Shown in pieces: positions 8,510-18,187 of a stretch of 64,000 bases of DNA; within the stretch, counting starts at the first letter, position 1; every line of letters begins with the position of its first letter. The stretch is from Paludibacteraceae bacterium (GTDB lineage: Bacteria; Bacteroidota; Bacteroidia; Bacteroidales; Paludibacteraceae): positions 1-64,000 of the forward strand of contig JAGCWA010000059.1 in NCBI GenBank assembly GCA_017962085.1, in the 5' to 3' direction. Made by a program: the position numbers and the translations under genes. The notes under the pieces were generated by a model. The model was not told the DNA's origin and made no database searches. It was given only the letters and a program-made list of their open reading frames with translations.

Positions 8510-9349
8510 ATGAGTTTTTCAGAATTGCGTGATACCGCAGGTTATCAGAAATTCACTGCCCTTGCGTATGGTTTGGGTGCGAGTGTCGTTATTATTGGAG
8601 CGTTGTTCAAGATCATGCACTGGCCAGGTGCAGGTATCGTGTTGACAATCGGTATGTGTACGGAGGCTTTCTTGTTTGCATTGTCCGCATTCGATAAACC
8701 TCACATAGAGTACAAGTGGGATAGAGTATATCCTCAATTGCATGAAGACGAGGAAGGTGCTGTTGGTACAGGTGTGATGAACACTAACGCAGCTAATGCT
8801 GCTGAGGAGAAGAGACTTGAGCTTCAGAAGATCCGTGAAATGGTTGACGGTGAGATGCAAAACTTGAAGGATGGCATCCACAGCTTGAACGTAACTGCAG
8901 GTCAATTGACTGACTTGTCAAGTGCAGCCGCTGTTTCTGGCGAGTATACTAACACTTTGAGACAAGCAACTAGCGCAGCTAGCGCATTCGCTTCTTCTCA
9001 ACAGAGCTTGAAAGAGGCTTCCGAGTCTTTGGATTCTTCTTACAAGAGCATCGCTTCTAGCATCAGCTCTGCTTCTCAAGGTTCTCAGAACTTCGCCGCT
9101 CAAATCGATGGCATCAACAAGAATATTTCGACTATCAACTCTGTATTCGAGCTTCAAGTTAAGTCTGTAAACGAGCAGAACGAGGCTATGAAGACTTTGG
9201 CTTCTGCAGTTAAGACAATCGAAACTTCTTTGAACGGTTCTGCAGCTGAGGCTGAGGAGTACAAGAAACAAGTTGCTTTGTTGGCTTCCCAGATGAAGAG
9301 CTTGAACTCTATCTATGGCGGTATGCTTAGCGCTATGACTATTAAATAA
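8510..9349 (+). CDS. porL: T9SS inner-membrane motor protein PorL/GldL
   Basis: This 279-residue protein has two N-terminal membrane segments (residues ~17-35 and ~40-60) separated by KIMHWPGAG, the conserved GldL turn. A long cytoplasmic coiled-coil-like tail rich in S/A/Q follows (repeated SAASAFASSQQSLKEASESL-type helices). With PorM it forms the proton-driven rotary motor that powers T9SS (known for the family). It lies between porK and porM with short gaps, consistent with a single operon. Confidence 0.96.
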   Translation: MSFSELRDTAGYQKFTALAYGLGASVVIIGALFKIMHWPGAGIVLTIGMCTEAFLFALSAFDKPHIEYKWDRVYPQLHEDEEGAVGTGVMNTNAANAAEEKRLELQKIREMVDGEMQNLKDGIHSLNVTAGQLTDLSSAAAVSGEYTNTLRQATSAASAFASSQQSLKEASESLDSSYKSIASSISSASQGSQNFAAQIDGINKNISTINSVFELQVKSVNEQNEAMKTLASAVKTIETSLNGSAAEAEEYKKQVALLASQMKSLNSIYGGMLSAMTIK

Positions 9350-9387
9350 TAATTTTGGTTTTTTGAATTAACTAAAGAAGTATAATT

Positions 9388-10971
9388 ATGGGTGGCGCTA
9401 AAAATTGTCCGGAAACCCCGAGACAGAAGATGATATCCATGATGTATTTGGTGTTGACCGCAATGCTTGCATTGAACGTGTCTGCCCAGATCTTGAATGG
9501 ATATGCTTTGGTGAACGATTCAATGAAGAAGAACATCACTATCAGTGATGGTAAACTCGAAAACTTGAGCAACGAGTTCGACGGTTTGCTGCATTCAGAC
9601 TCCATCAAAGCTAATAAGGTGAAGCCAAGAGTTGATAGCGTGATCGCTCAGTCTGATGAATTCTGTAAATATATCTCAGAGTTGGAGAAGAAGATCATCA
9701 CGACTATCATGGGTGATCCTAATGCTACAGAGTTGGACGAGTCAATGAATGGTGACTTGAACGTTGCGAGCCAAATCGGTTTGGTTGATAAAGTTGATGG
9801 TAAGACTAACGCTGCGATCTTGAAGGAGAAAATGGAGTCTTATCGTGAGTTTATGGCTACTATCGATACTGCTAAGGCTCAGTCTATTCGTAGTACTTTC
9901 TCTACGGATCCGCTCAGCTCAACTGAGAAGGGTGGTAAGCCAAGAGCATGGGAGTCTGGTGTGTTCGAGGACATGCCTGCTATCGCAACTTTGACAGTGC
10001 TTAACAAGATCAAGAACGATGTGAAGATCACTGAGTCTGAGGCTCTCGCATACTTGATCGGATCTATGGATGCCGGTGACTTCCGTGTGAACAAGATCCA
10101 AGCTCTCGCAATTCCTAATTCAAGCTATATCATGCGTGGTGGTAAGTATTCAGCTCAAATCATCTTGGCTGCTACTGACTCTACTAAGAAGCCAGTTATC
10201 ACTATCAATGGTACTCCATTGGAGAAGGATCGTTATGAGTTCGTTTGTACTTCCGTTGGTACGAAGAAGTATTCAGGTAACATGGTTCTTACTAAGAAGA
10301 ACGGTGAGACTCAAACTTACAACTTCGAGAGCGAGTATACTGTAGGCGAGCCTACTGCTACTGTATCTGCAGACTTGATGAACGTGCTCTATGCCGGTTT
10401 CAAGAACCCAATCAGTGTGTCTGTTCCAGGTGTCGCTGCTAACAGTATCGAGATCAGTCCTTCTAACATCAAGTCTTCTTCTAGAACTGCAACAGGATGG
10501 TTGGTTGTTCCTGCTAAGGTGGGTACTCCTTGTAACATCTCTGTCAGCGCAAAGGTTGATGGTAAGACTCAACACATCGCTACGAAGACATTCCGTGTAA
10601 AGAAGTTGCCAGATCCATTGGCAATGATCGAGTACACGAATGCTCAAGGTATCAAGAGCAGATATAGAGGTAATAGCTTCGATAAGGCTATCGCTAAGCC
10701 TCTCTTGATCACTGCACGTCGTATCGTTGCTGAGTTGAATGATTCAGACTTGGATGTAAAATACAAGGTGCTGGAGTTCTCTTTGAACTATTTCGACTCA
10801 ATGGGTAACACCTTGATCGAGAAAGCATCAGGAGATCAATTGAACGAGAAGCAATTGAAGATCTTTAGAGAGATGACGAACAGAAAGACCGTTTATATCT
10901 CTAACACGAAGGCTCTTGGTCAGGATGGTCTCACTCGTACTTTGCCTCCTGTGGAAGTGAAAATTAAATAA
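9388..10971 (+). CDS. porM: T9SS motor/stalk protein PorM/GldM
   Basis: At 527 residues it begins MGGAKNCPETPRQKMISMMYLVLTAMLALNVS, the conserved GldM N-terminus with one transmembrane helix inserting into the PorL bundle. A large periplasmic region follows (D1-D4 domains in the family) that spans the periplasm to the PorK/PorN ring. KPRAWESGVFEDMPAIA and NKIKNDVKITESEALAYL are recognisable conserved stretches. It sits 38 bases after porL and 22 before porN. Confidence 0.96.
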   Translation: MGGAKNCPETPRQKMISMMYLVLTAMLALNVSAQILNGYALVNDSMKKNITISDGKLENLSNEFDGLLHSDSIKANKVKPRVDSVIAQSDEFCKYISELEKKIITTIMGDPNATELDESMNGDLNVASQIGLVDKVDGKTNAAILKEKMESYREFMATIDTAKAQSIRSTFSTDPLSSTEKGGKPRAWESGVFEDMPAIATLTVLNKIKNDVKITESEALAYLIGSMDAGDFRVNKIQALAIPNSSYIMRGGKYSAQIILAATDSTKKPVITINGTPLEKDRYEFVCTSVGTKKYSGNMVLTKKNGETQTYNFESEYTVGEPTATVSADLMNVLYAGFKNPISVSVPGVAANSIEISPSNIKSSSRTATGWLVVPAKVGTPCNISVSAKVDGKTQHIATKTFRVKKLPDPLAMIEYTNAQGIKSRYRGNSFDKAIAKPLLITARRIVAELNDSDLDVKYKVLEFSLNYFDSMGNTLIEKASGDQLNEKQLKIFREMTNRKTVYISNTKALGQDGLTRTLPPVEVKIK

Positions 10972-10993
10972 GATTGTATAAAAGTTTAACGTT

Positions 10994-11881
10994 ATGAGTA
11001 ATCTAGTTAAATTATTGTGTGTTGGTTTTGCGGCATTCTCCACTTCTGCCGTTTTCGCTCAGTTCGAGGAGAATTCTTTCTTCGATGAGTCGGGTGACGT
11101 ATCTGTGGAAGTTGCTTCTAACATGCCAACAAGTGGTCCTAAGGAAAATCTTGAACCAATCGAGTTAATCAATCCTCGTGCGGACGATATTTTCTGGCAG
11201 AAGGTTGTTTATAGGACTATTGACTTGCGTGAGAAGATGAATTATCCTTTGTATTATCCTGAAGAGGCTGTAGACAACAGACAAAGTTTCTTTACTCTGA
11301 TGTTTAGACTTATTCAAGAAGATAAGATTAAGGCTTACGAGTATCTTGATACGCGTGAGATCTTCACAAAGGAGCATGAACTTCCGTTTAGCGAGATCGT
11401 TAACAAGTTCGAAATCTTCGCAACTAAGAAGGCTGATTCTTTGACTAACGATTCTATCATCGTCGTTGAGGAGTCTGACGTTCCTAACCGTGATGTCGTT
11501 AAGTTCTACGTGAAAGAGGTTTGGTATTTCGACAAAATCACTTCCACGTTCAACGCTCGCATCATCGCGTTCTGTCCTATCATGGTAAGGGATGGTGAAC
11601 TCGGTGTTCAAAAGTACCCTCTTTTCTGGGTGCCTTTCGAGACTCTGCGTCCATTCTTGGCTCAACAGGAAATCCTTATTACTGATAAGAACAATGGCGC
11701 GAGACCATCTCTCGATGATATCTTTATCAAGAGACGTTTCTCCAGCTATATCTATAAGGAGTCTAACATCTACAACAGAAACTTGTTGGAGTACAACGTT
11801 TCTTCAGAGGATGTTAGAAAGGAACAGCAGAAGGTTAAGACTTTGTTGCTCAACTTCGAGAACGATTTGTGGGAGTATTAA
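10994..11881 (+). CDS. porN: T9SS ring protein PorN/GldN
   Basis: This 295-residue protein has a signal peptide (LLCVGFAAFSTSAVFAQ) and family features: DDIFWQKVVYRTIDLREKMNYPLYYP near residue 70, then VVKFYVKEVWYFDKITSTF and the C-terminal FIKRRFSSYIYKESNIYNR. PorN pairs with PorK in the periplasmic ring (family knowledge). It is the last gene of the por operon and is followed directly by a strong terminator. Confidence 0.95.
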   Translation: MSNLVKLLCVGFAAFSTSAVFAQFEENSFFDESGDVSVEVASNMPTSGPKENLEPIELINPRADDIFWQKVVYRTIDLREKMNYPLYYPEEAVDNRQSFFTLMFRLIQEDKIKAYEYLDTREIFTKEHELPFSEIVNKFEIFATKKADSLTNDSIIVVEESDVPNRDVVKFYVKEVWYFDKITSTFNARIIAFCPIMVRDGELGVQKYPLFWVPFETLRPFLAQQEILITDKNNGARPSLDDIFIKRRFSSYIYKESNIYNRNLLEYNVSSEDVRKEQQKVKTLLLNFENDLWEY

Positions 11882-11894
11882 TCTTACAACTAAT

Positions 11895-11930
11895 CTAAAA
11901 AAAGGGTGGCGGTTTCGTCACCCTTTTTTT
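11895..11930 (+). terminator. por operon terminator
   Basis: AAAAAAAGGGTG and CACCCTTTTTTT form a perfect 12-base-pair hairpin with a 10-base loop, 16 bases after the porN stop. Confidence 0.9.
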
Positions 11931-11945
11931 GTGCTTCTCTTTTCT

Positions 11946-11977
11946 TTTGTGTGGTTTTTTTATTTTATGTAACTTCG
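11946..11977 (+). promoter_or_regulatory. leuS promoter
   Basis: TTTG at 11946-11949, 20 bases, then TAACTTCG at 11970-11977: a good match to the Bacteroidetes consensus, placed just after the por terminator and 18 bases before the leuS start. Confidence 0.65.
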
Positions 11978-11994
11978 CGGAAAAATTCGTCGAT

Positions 11995-14751
11995 ATGGAT
12001 TATAATTTCAGAGAAATAGAAAGGAAATGGCAGAGTTATTGGAAGGATAATTCCACCTATAAGGTTGACATCGATAAGTCTAAGCCTAAGTGCTACGTGT
12101 TGGATATGTTCCCGTATCCTTCTGGCGCCGGCCTTCATGTCGGACATCCCCTCGGTTACATCGCTTCGGACATATATAGCAGGTACAAACGTCTTTGCGG
12201 CTTCAATGTGTTGCACCCTATGGGTTATGACTCCTATGGATTGCCGGCTGAACAGTATGCGATTCAGACAGGACAACATCCTGCCGTCACGACGACGAAG
12301 AACATCAACCGTTACCGTGAACAACTCGATAAGATAGGTTTCTGTTACGACTGGTCTCGTGAGGTCCGTACTTGCGATCCTACGTATTACAAGTGGACGC
12401 AGTGGGCTTTCGTGCAGATGTTCAATTCATATTACGATAATGATTGTGACAAGGCTAAGCCTATTTCCGAACTGATCGCGAAGTTTGCGAAGGAGGGTAG
12501 TGCGTCTGTTCATGCCGCTTGTTCGGAGGAACTGAATTTCTCTGCGGCTGAGTGGGCTGCCATGGATGAGAAGAAACAGCAGTCTGTGTTGATGAATTAT
12601 CGAATCGCTTATCTGGCCGACACGAAGGTGAACTTCTGCCCTAAATTGGGTTGTGTCTTGGCGAATGACGAGATCAGCGAAGGCCTTTCCATCCGTGGTG
12701 GTTATCCTGTTGAGCAACGTGTGATGCGTCAGTGGAGCCTTCGTGTATCCGCCTATGCGCAACGCTTGTTGGATGGTCTCGACCGCTTGGATTGGACGGA
12801 CTCCCTGAAGGAGACGCAACGTAACTGGATCGGCAGGAGCGAGGGTACGGAGATGCGCTTTAAGATTAAGGACAAAGATATTGATTTCGAAATATTCACC
12901 ACTCGCGCGGATACCATCTTCGGAGTTACCTTTATGGTCTTGGCGCCGGAGTCCGCTTATGTGGATATGGTGACTACTCCGGAGCAACGCGCGGCTGTTG
13001 ACGAGTATCTCGCTGCTGTGAAGCGTAGGACGGAGCGTGAGCGTCTGGCTGACCGTCGTGTGACGGGTGTATTCAGTGGCGCTTATGCGATTAATCCGCT
13101 GACGGGTAAGGAGATACCTGTCTGGATCAGCGATTATGTTCTTTCTGGCTATGGCACAGGTGCGATTATGGCTGTGCCGGCGCACGATTCGCGCGATTAC
13201 GCTTTCGCCAAGCATTTCAACCTGCCTATTATCCCTGTGATAGAGGGCTGTGATGTGAGCGAGCAGAGCTTTGACGCGAAGGATGGTATCATGACTAACT
13301 CCGGCTTCTTGAACGGTATGACGGTGAAGGAGGCTATCGCCGCTACGAAGGTATATGTGAAAGAACACAATTTGGGGCGTGTGAAGGTGAACTATCGTCT
13401 GCGTGACGCGATATTCAGTCGCCAGCGTTATTGGGGCGAACCGTTCCCTGTGTACTACAAGGATGGTATCCCTCATGTTTTAGATGAGAAGTCATTGCCT
13501 TTGGAACTCCCTGAAATCGAGAACTTCCTTCCGACTGCTTCGGGAGAGCCTCCGTTGGGACATGCGAAGAACTGGTGCACCAAGGAGGGTTATCCATTTG
13601 AATTGAACACGATGCCTGGTTTCGCAGGTTCGTCAGCATATTTCCTCCGTTATATGGATCCGCACAACGACAACGCTTTGGTTAGTCGTGAGGCGAACGA
13701 TTACTGGCAGAATGTAGACCTCTACTTGGGTGGTACGGAACATGCCACGGGTCACTTGATCTACAGCCGTTTCTGGAATAAGTTCTTGTATGATTTGGGC
13801 CTGATTTGCCAGGATGAACCGTTCAAGAAACTGATCAATCAGGGTATGATTCAGGGCCGTTCGAACTTTGTCTATCGTATCAAGGACACCAACACTTTCG
13901 TGTCGTTGAATTTGAAGGATCAGTACGAGGTGACTCCTATCCATGTAGACGTGAATATTGTTAGCAATGATGTCCTCGACATCGAGGCTTTCAAGAATTG
14001 GATGCCTGATTTCAAGAACGCAGAGTTCATTTTGGAGGATGGTAAATATATTTGCGGCTGGGCAGTCGAGAAGATGTCCAAGTCCATGTTCAATGTCGTG
14101 AATCCGGACGTGATTGTCGAGAAGTATGGTGCGGACACGCTGCGTCTTTATGAGATGTTCCTTGGCCCGTTGGAGGCTTCGAAGCCATGGGATACCAATG
14201 GCATTGATGGTGTGCACCGTTTCTTGAAGAAGTTCTGGGCCATGTTCTATGACAAGGACCAGTTGAATGTGTCAGACGCTCCGTTGACTGCGGAGGAGCT
14301 GAAGTCTGTCCATAAGCTGATCAAGAAGGTGACTGCGGATGTGGAGAGCTTCTCCTTCAACACCTCTGTGGCCGCGTTCATGATTTGTTTGAACGAGTTG
14401 TCCGCATTGAAGTGCAACAAAAAGGCTGCGTTGGAAACTTTGTGCATCCTGTTGGCGCCATTCGCTCCGCATATTTCCGAAGAGTTGTACCACGAGCTTG
14501 GCCACAACACGACGATTTGTGACGCGCAATGGCCGAAGTATGACGAGCAATACCTCAAGGAGTCGAATTGCAAGTATGCCATCTCGTTCAACGGCAAGGT
14601 GAAGAACACCATGGAATTGCCGATAGACATGAGCAAGGAAGATGTCGAGAAGACGGTTGTCTCTTCGGAGACGGTGACCAAGATTTTGGCGGGGAAACCG
14701 ATCAAGAAAGTGATTGTGGTGCCTGGTAAGATCGTCAATATCGTCTTTTAA
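11995..14751 (+). CDS. leuS: Leucyl-tRNA synthetase
   Basis: Charges tRNA-Leu in the cytoplasm. I start it at the ATG at 11995 ([16 protein letters not shown], the standard LeuRS N-terminus). The in-frame ATG at 11929 lies in the por terminator and would add a hydrophobic stretch not seen in the family. The protein has 918 residues. The HIGH motif is HVGHPLGY after [11 protein letters not shown]; the CP1 editing domain is present ([30 protein letters not shown]); KMSKS is [11 protein letters not shown]. The C-terminal anticodon-binding and tail domains end in [15 protein letters not shown]. Transcription is probably from its own promoter. A tRNA-Leu(UAG), one of its substrates, is also encoded in this window. 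Confidence 0.97.
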   Translation: MDYNFREIERKWQSYWKDNSTYKVDIDKSKPKCYVLDMFPYPSGAGLHVGHPLGYIASDIYSRYKRLCGFNVLHPMGYDSYGLPAEQYAIQTGQHPAVTTTKNINRYREQLDKIGFCYDWSREVRTCDPTYYKWTQWAFVQMFNSYYDNDCDKAKPISELIAKFAKEGSASVHAACSEELNFSAAEWAAMDEKKQQSVLMNYRIAYLADTKVNFCPKLGCVLANDEISEGLSIRGGYPVEQRVMRQWSLRVSAYAQRLLDGLDRLDWTDSLKETQRNWIGRSEGTEMRFKIKDKDIDFEIFTTRADTIFGVTFMVLAPESAYVDMVTTPEQRAAVDEYLAAVKRRTERERLADRRVTGVFSGAYAINPLTGKEIPVWISDYVLSGYGTGAIMAVPAHDSRDYAFAKHFNLPIIPVIEGCDVSEQSFDAKDGIMTNSGFLNGMTVKEAIAATKVYVKEHNLGRVKVNYRLRDAIFSRQRYWGEPFPVYYKDGIPHVLDEKSLPLELPEIENFLPTASGEPPLGHAKNWCTKEGYPFELNTMPGFAGSSAYFLRYMDPHNDNALVSREANDYWQNVDLYLGGTEHATGHLIYSRFWNKFLYDLGLICQDEPFKKLINQGMIQGRSNFVYRIKDTNTFVSLNLKDQYEVTPIHVDVNIVSNDVLDIEAFKNWMPDFKNAEFILEDGKYICGWAVEKMSKSMFNVVNPDVIVEKYGADTLRLYEMFLGPLEASKPWDTNGIDGVHRFLKKFWAMFYDKDQLNVSDAPLTAEELKSVHKLIKKVTADVESFSFNTSVAAFMICLNELSALKCNKKAALETLCILLAPFAPHISEELYHELGHNTTICDAQWPKYDEQYLKESNCKYAISFNGKVKNTMELPIDMSKEDVEKTVVSSETVTKILAGKPIKKVIVVPGKIVNIVF

Positions 14752-14761
14752 CGTCCAAACT

Positions 14762-14793
14762 TTTGGTCAGTTAAAAATGTTTGATTAATTTTG
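14762..14793 (+). promoter_or_regulatory. rplS promoter
   Basis: TTTG at 14762-14765, 20 bases, then TAATTTTG at 14786-14793 fits the consensus and leaves an ~75-base 5' leader before rplS. Confidence 0.6.
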
Positions 14794-14873
14794 CGAAGTT
14801 TTTGCGCAATCTCTGTCGGGGCGAAGGTATCCGTTACATTGCGTTATGTTTAAAGTAATAATTAAAAACTAAA

Positions 14874-15239
14874 ATGGATTTAATTAAAGTTGCAGAAGGG
14901 GCATTCGCAACGGCGAAGGAGTTCCCTCAGTTCAAGAGCGGTGATACGATCACTGTCGCTTACAAGATCGTGGAAGGAAACAAGGAGCGTATCCAGCAAT
15001 TCCGTGGTGATGTTATCCGCATCTGCGGACATCAAGACAAGAAGCGTTTCACTGTACGCAAGATTTCCGGTGGTGTAGGTGTGGAGAGAATTTTCCCTAT
15101 GGATTCACCATTCATCGAGAGCATCGTTGTGAACAAGGTAGGTAAGGTTCGTAGAGCTAAGTTGTATTACTTGCGTGATCTCACTGGTAAGAAGGCAAGA
15201 ATCAAGGAGAGAAAGATGATAAAAGAAAAAGAAAGTTAA
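14874..15239 (+). CDS. rplS: 50S ribosomal protein L19
   Basis: This 121-residue protein has the L19 hallmarks: [46 protein letters not shown] and SPFIESIVV, ending with [21 protein letters not shown]19 sits at the 30S-50S interface. It has its own promoter and a terminator directly downstream; no trmD or rimM neighbour is present, unlike in Proteobacteria. Confidence 0.97.
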   Translation: MDLIKVAEGAFATAKEFPQFKSGDTITVAYKIVEGNKERIQQFRGDVIRICGHQDKKRFTVRKISGGVGVERIFPMDSPFIESIVVNKVGKVRRAKLYYLRDLTGKKARIKERKMIKEKES

Positions 15240-15260
15240 ATTTATCTTGATTATAGGGAA

Positions 15261-15296
15261 GGAGAGGCCTTTTGGGGTCTCTCTTTTTTGTTTTTT
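15261..15296 (+). terminator. rplS terminator
   Basis: GAGAGGCC and GGTCTCTC pair around a TTTTGG loop and are followed by a run of T interrupted by one G. Confidence 0.75.
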
Positions 15297-15319
15297 AATG
15301 GATATTTTATGTAAATTTG
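15287..15319 (+). promoter_or_regulatory. Promoter of the PpiC/SurA cluster
   Basis: TTTG at 15287-15290, 21 bases, TAAATTTG at 15312-15319. It starts inside the T run of the rplS terminator and precedes the first isomerase gene by 26 bases. Confidence 0.6.
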
Positions 15320-15345
15320 CCCGTCGTATATAATGTTGAATTAAA

Positions 15346-17298
15346 ATGAGAGACATGAAACGTTGCTTAAGTGTGGTTTTTATGTGGATCGCGATGTCGC
15401 AGTTTTCGATTGCGCAGAGCAGTGATCCTGTGCTTTTTACCATAAAGAGTCTTGGTGATGAGTGTTTTGAGGAGGTGAGGAAGTCTGAATTCGAGTACAT
15501 TTATCACAAGAATAATTCCAACGTTGCTGTGGAGAAGAAGTCGCTGGACGAATATCTGCAGTTGTTCATCGATTTCAAGTTGAAGGTGATGGACGCCAAA
15601 TTGATGTGGATAGACCGTGCGGAGTCGTATAAGAAGGAATTGCTGACATACGAAGCTCAGTTGACGTTGCCGTTCTTGCGTGATACGCTGAAGGAGGAAG
15701 AGTTGGCCCGAGAAGCGTATGACCGAGATGCGTATGATGTTTATGCCTCCCACATATTGGTCTCTTTAGAGGGTAAAAACGAGAATGACACCGCAGAGGC
15801 ATATGCGAAAATCAATACGATTTACGGAGAGTTGCAGAAGGGCGTCCCTTTCTCGGATTTGGCTAAGAAATATTCGGATTGCCCGTCCCGGAGAGATGGT
15901 GGCAGTCTGGGCATAATACGTCCGTTTAGCACGGTGTACCCTTTTGAGTCTGCCGTTTATGCCACGAAGGTGGGTGCGTTCAGCAAGCCGTTCAGGACTA
16001 AGTTCGGGTATCATGTCGTGATGGTGACGGATAAGAAGCCTCACTTGCGTGATGTGCGTTTCTCTCAAATCATGTTGGATGATTCCATTGCGCAGAAGGA
16101 TGGTTTCGCCGATAAATTGTGCGAGCAGTTGAATTCGGGCAAGGTGAAATTTGTCGATATGGTGAAGAAATATTCGGTTGACACAGCTTCCGCAAAAAAC
16201 AATGGAGATGTGGGGTATTTATCTTCTCTTCCCTATATTCCTCCTTTCTTCGCTGATCATTTGAGACAAATAGGTACGACCGGCAAGTATGTTGTCTTGA
16301 AGTCATTCGTCACCACTCATATTGTTGTTCTGACGGAAGTGGTTGGAAATAAGCCATATGACGAAGTGCGAAGCGAGTATGTCGCTAAGGTTGCGAAAAA
16401 CGACCGCGGAGACCTAATGATGGGTGATGTGGTGGAACGAATGAAGCAGAAGTATGGCCTGCGGGTATATGAGTCGGGTGTTGAACCATTCTATAAGCTG
16501 CTTGTTGTGTCAGGCAGTGACGAGTCTCATGCGGAGTACTGGAAATTGACGGAACCATTGTACGAGTTCAATGGCAATGTTTACTCTCAGGAGGCATACC
16601 TGCCTTCGTTTAGGGAAACCCGCTATTATTATCATGCGGGTGACTCGTTGACTCCAAAGCAATTCGTAGACCAACAGTTGGATAAGTATTTTAGGGATCT
16701 GTGTTGGGAAACGCAGAAGAATGAGTTGAAGCAGCGTAATTCAGACTATCGGAATCTGTTGAAGGAGTATAGTGATGGTCTGTTGCTTTTCGAGGCTAGT
16801 TCCCGAAAGGTATGGAATAAGGCTGCGAAGGACAAGGAAGGTCTTGAGACATACTTCAAGGAGAATAAGTCCAAATATAAATGGTCCGCTCCAAAGTACA
16901 AGGGGTGTGTGATCCGCTGTGCGGATAAGCAGACGTTGAACAAGGTAAAGAAAATGTTGCCTGAGTTGGCGACGGATTCTGTTTCAAGAGTGTTGTATCG
17001 TGAATTCAATAAGGATGGTAAAACACTCGTTAAGGTGGAGAAGGGACTTTTCTCGGAGGGCGCGAATGACGTGGTTGACCGTGATGTCTTCAAGAAGCAA
17101 GTTGAGTTGAAGGGAGAGGGATTCCCGTTCGTCACAGTCAAAGGAAAGACGCTTTCTGAACCGGAGTCGTATTTGGATGTGAAGGGTCCGCTTACTGCTG
17201 ATTACCAGAATTATTTGGAGTCGAAGTGGGTGGATGACTTGAGAACCCGTCATGAGGTCAAGATATTTAACAATGTCCTAAAGATGATTCATGAGTAA
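15346..17298 (+). CDS. Periplasmic PpiC-type peptidylprolyl isomerase (650 aa)
   Basis: A signal peptide (CLSVVFMWIAMSQFSIAQ) precedes a helical N-terminus and two parvulin domains. The first starts at YDVYASHILVSLEG near residue 130 and includes FSDLAKKYSDCPS, GGSLGIIRPFSTVYPFE and KTKFGYHVV-type strands (here RTKFGYHVVMV). The second starts VRFSQIMLDD near residue 239, with NNGDVGYLSSLPYIPPFF. About 300 further C-terminal residues have no motif I recognise beyond a KYKWSAPKYKGCVI segment. Such proteins are periplasmic folding factors for outer-membrane or exported proteins. The ATG at 15355 is an alternative start. It is the first gene of a cluster with two more SurA-like proteins, overlapping the next gene by 8 bases. 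Confidence 0.88.
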   Translation: MRDMKRCLSVVFMWIAMSQFSIAQSSDPVLFTIKSLGDECFEEVRKSEFEYIYHKNNSNVAVEKKSLDEYLQLFIDFKLKVMDAKLMWIDRAESYKKELLTYEAQLTLPFLRDTLKEEELAREAYDRDAYDVYASHILVSLEGKNENDTAEAYAKINTIYGELQKGVPFSDLAKKYSDCPSRRDGGSLGIIRPFSTVYPFESAVYATKVGAFSKPFRTKFGYHVVMVTDKKPHLRDVRFSQIMLDDSIAQKDGFADKLCEQLNSGKVKFVDMVKKYSVDTASAKNNGDVGYLSSLPYIPPFFADHLRQIGTTGKYVVLKSFVTTHIVVLTEVVGNKPYDEVRSEYVAKVAKNDRGDLMMGDVVERMKQKYGLRVYESGVEPFYKLLVVSGSDESHAEYWKLTEPLYEFNGNVYSQEAYLPSFRETRYYYHAGDSLTPKQFVDQQLDKYFRDLCWETQKNELKQRNSDYRNLLKEYSDGLLLFEASSRKVWNKAAKDKEGLETYFKENKSKYKWSAPKYKGCVIRCADKQTLNKVKKMLPELATDSVSRVLYREFNKDGKTLVKVEKGLFSEGANDVVDRDVFKKQVELKGEGFPFVTVKGKTLSEPESYLDVKGPLTADYQNYLESKWVDDLRTRHEVKIFNNVLKMIHE

Positions 17299-18187
17299 AT
17301 CGAATGTTCCATATCGGGTGCGAACAGGGCGACTCGGCATCTTGGGTAATGTCAGGGTGTGGGCTCTTGTGCTTGTGTTTGTGTTCCCTTCCTGTGATTT
17401 TGTCTCTTCCTTGGTGAATCGGGACAAGGTGGTCGCTGAGGTCTTGGGGAAACGTCTGACGGAGGCGGATCTTTACAGGAATTTGGATTTGACGGGTTTG
17501 AGCCCGTCCGACAGCGCGGATGCCATTGATTTGTATGTGAAGGATTGGGCGTCGAGCAATCTGATGTATGAGTTGGCGCGTGACGAGTTCTCCGGGAACA
17601 AGGAGATTGATTCTTTGGTGGAGAGCTATAGGCAATCGTTGTACGTCTATGAATATGAGCTTCGTCTGATCAAGGAGCATTTGTCGACTCAGATAACGGA
17701 CGATCAGGTTTTCTCGTACTATAAGGAGAACACGTCATTGTTTTATTTGCAAGAGCCTTTGCTGAAGGGTGTTGTCATGACGGTCCTTAACAAGTCGCCT
17801 GATTATGAAGTGATTAAATTGTTGATGGAATCTCCTAGTGATGGTAATATGGATATGATCGAGTCGTATAGTGTAAAGAATGCGGCGAAGTTCGATTATT
17901 TCAACAATACATGGACGCTATTTTCCGAGGTTCAGAAACGTTGCCCGTTGCCGTTCCATGAGGTGGATTTCAAGAATAAAACCCTCTATAAGGAGACAGA
18001 TTCAGTTCGTACGGTCTTCCTGTATGTCACGGAATGTGTTTCGGCGGGGGATATGCAACCTTTTGATTTCGCGAAGAGTAGAATCCGCTCTATATTGACG
18101 GAACAGAGAAAGACCGGTTATTTGCGCTCCTATCGGAACGAGTTGTATGAGCGAGGGGTGTCGAATGGTTCGGTGAAACGATATTAA
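17291..18187 (+). CDS. SurA-N-like periplasmic lipoprotein (298 aa)
   Basis: An extended basic N-terminus precedes VWALVLVFVFPSC, a hydrophobic stretch ending in a lipobox-like FPSC, so it is probably a lipoprotein. The following VVAEVLGKRLTEADLY is a typical SurA-N/PpiC pattern for the first helix of the chaperone domain. A complete parvulin domain is not evident, so it may be a chaperone-only paralogue. It overlaps the upstream isomerase gene by 8 bases and the downstream surA-like gene by one base (TAATG), a strong sign of translational coupling. The role in envelope protein folding is inferred from neighbours and the N-terminal pattern. Confidence 0.72.
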   Translation: MSKSNVPYRVRTGRLGILGNVRVWALVLVFVFPSCDFVSSLVNRDKVVAEVLGKRLTEADLYRNLDLTGLSPSDSADAIDLYVKDWASSNLMYELARDEFSGNKEIDSLVESYRQSLYVYEYELRLIKEHLSTQITDDQVFSYYKENTSLFYLQEPLLKGVVMTVLNKSPDYEVIKLLMESPSDGNMDMIESYSVKNAAKFDYFNNTWTLFSEVQKRCPLPFHEVDFKNKTLYKETDSVRTVFLYVTECVSAGDMQPFDFAKSRIRSILTEQRKTGYLRSYRNELYERGVSNGSVKRY

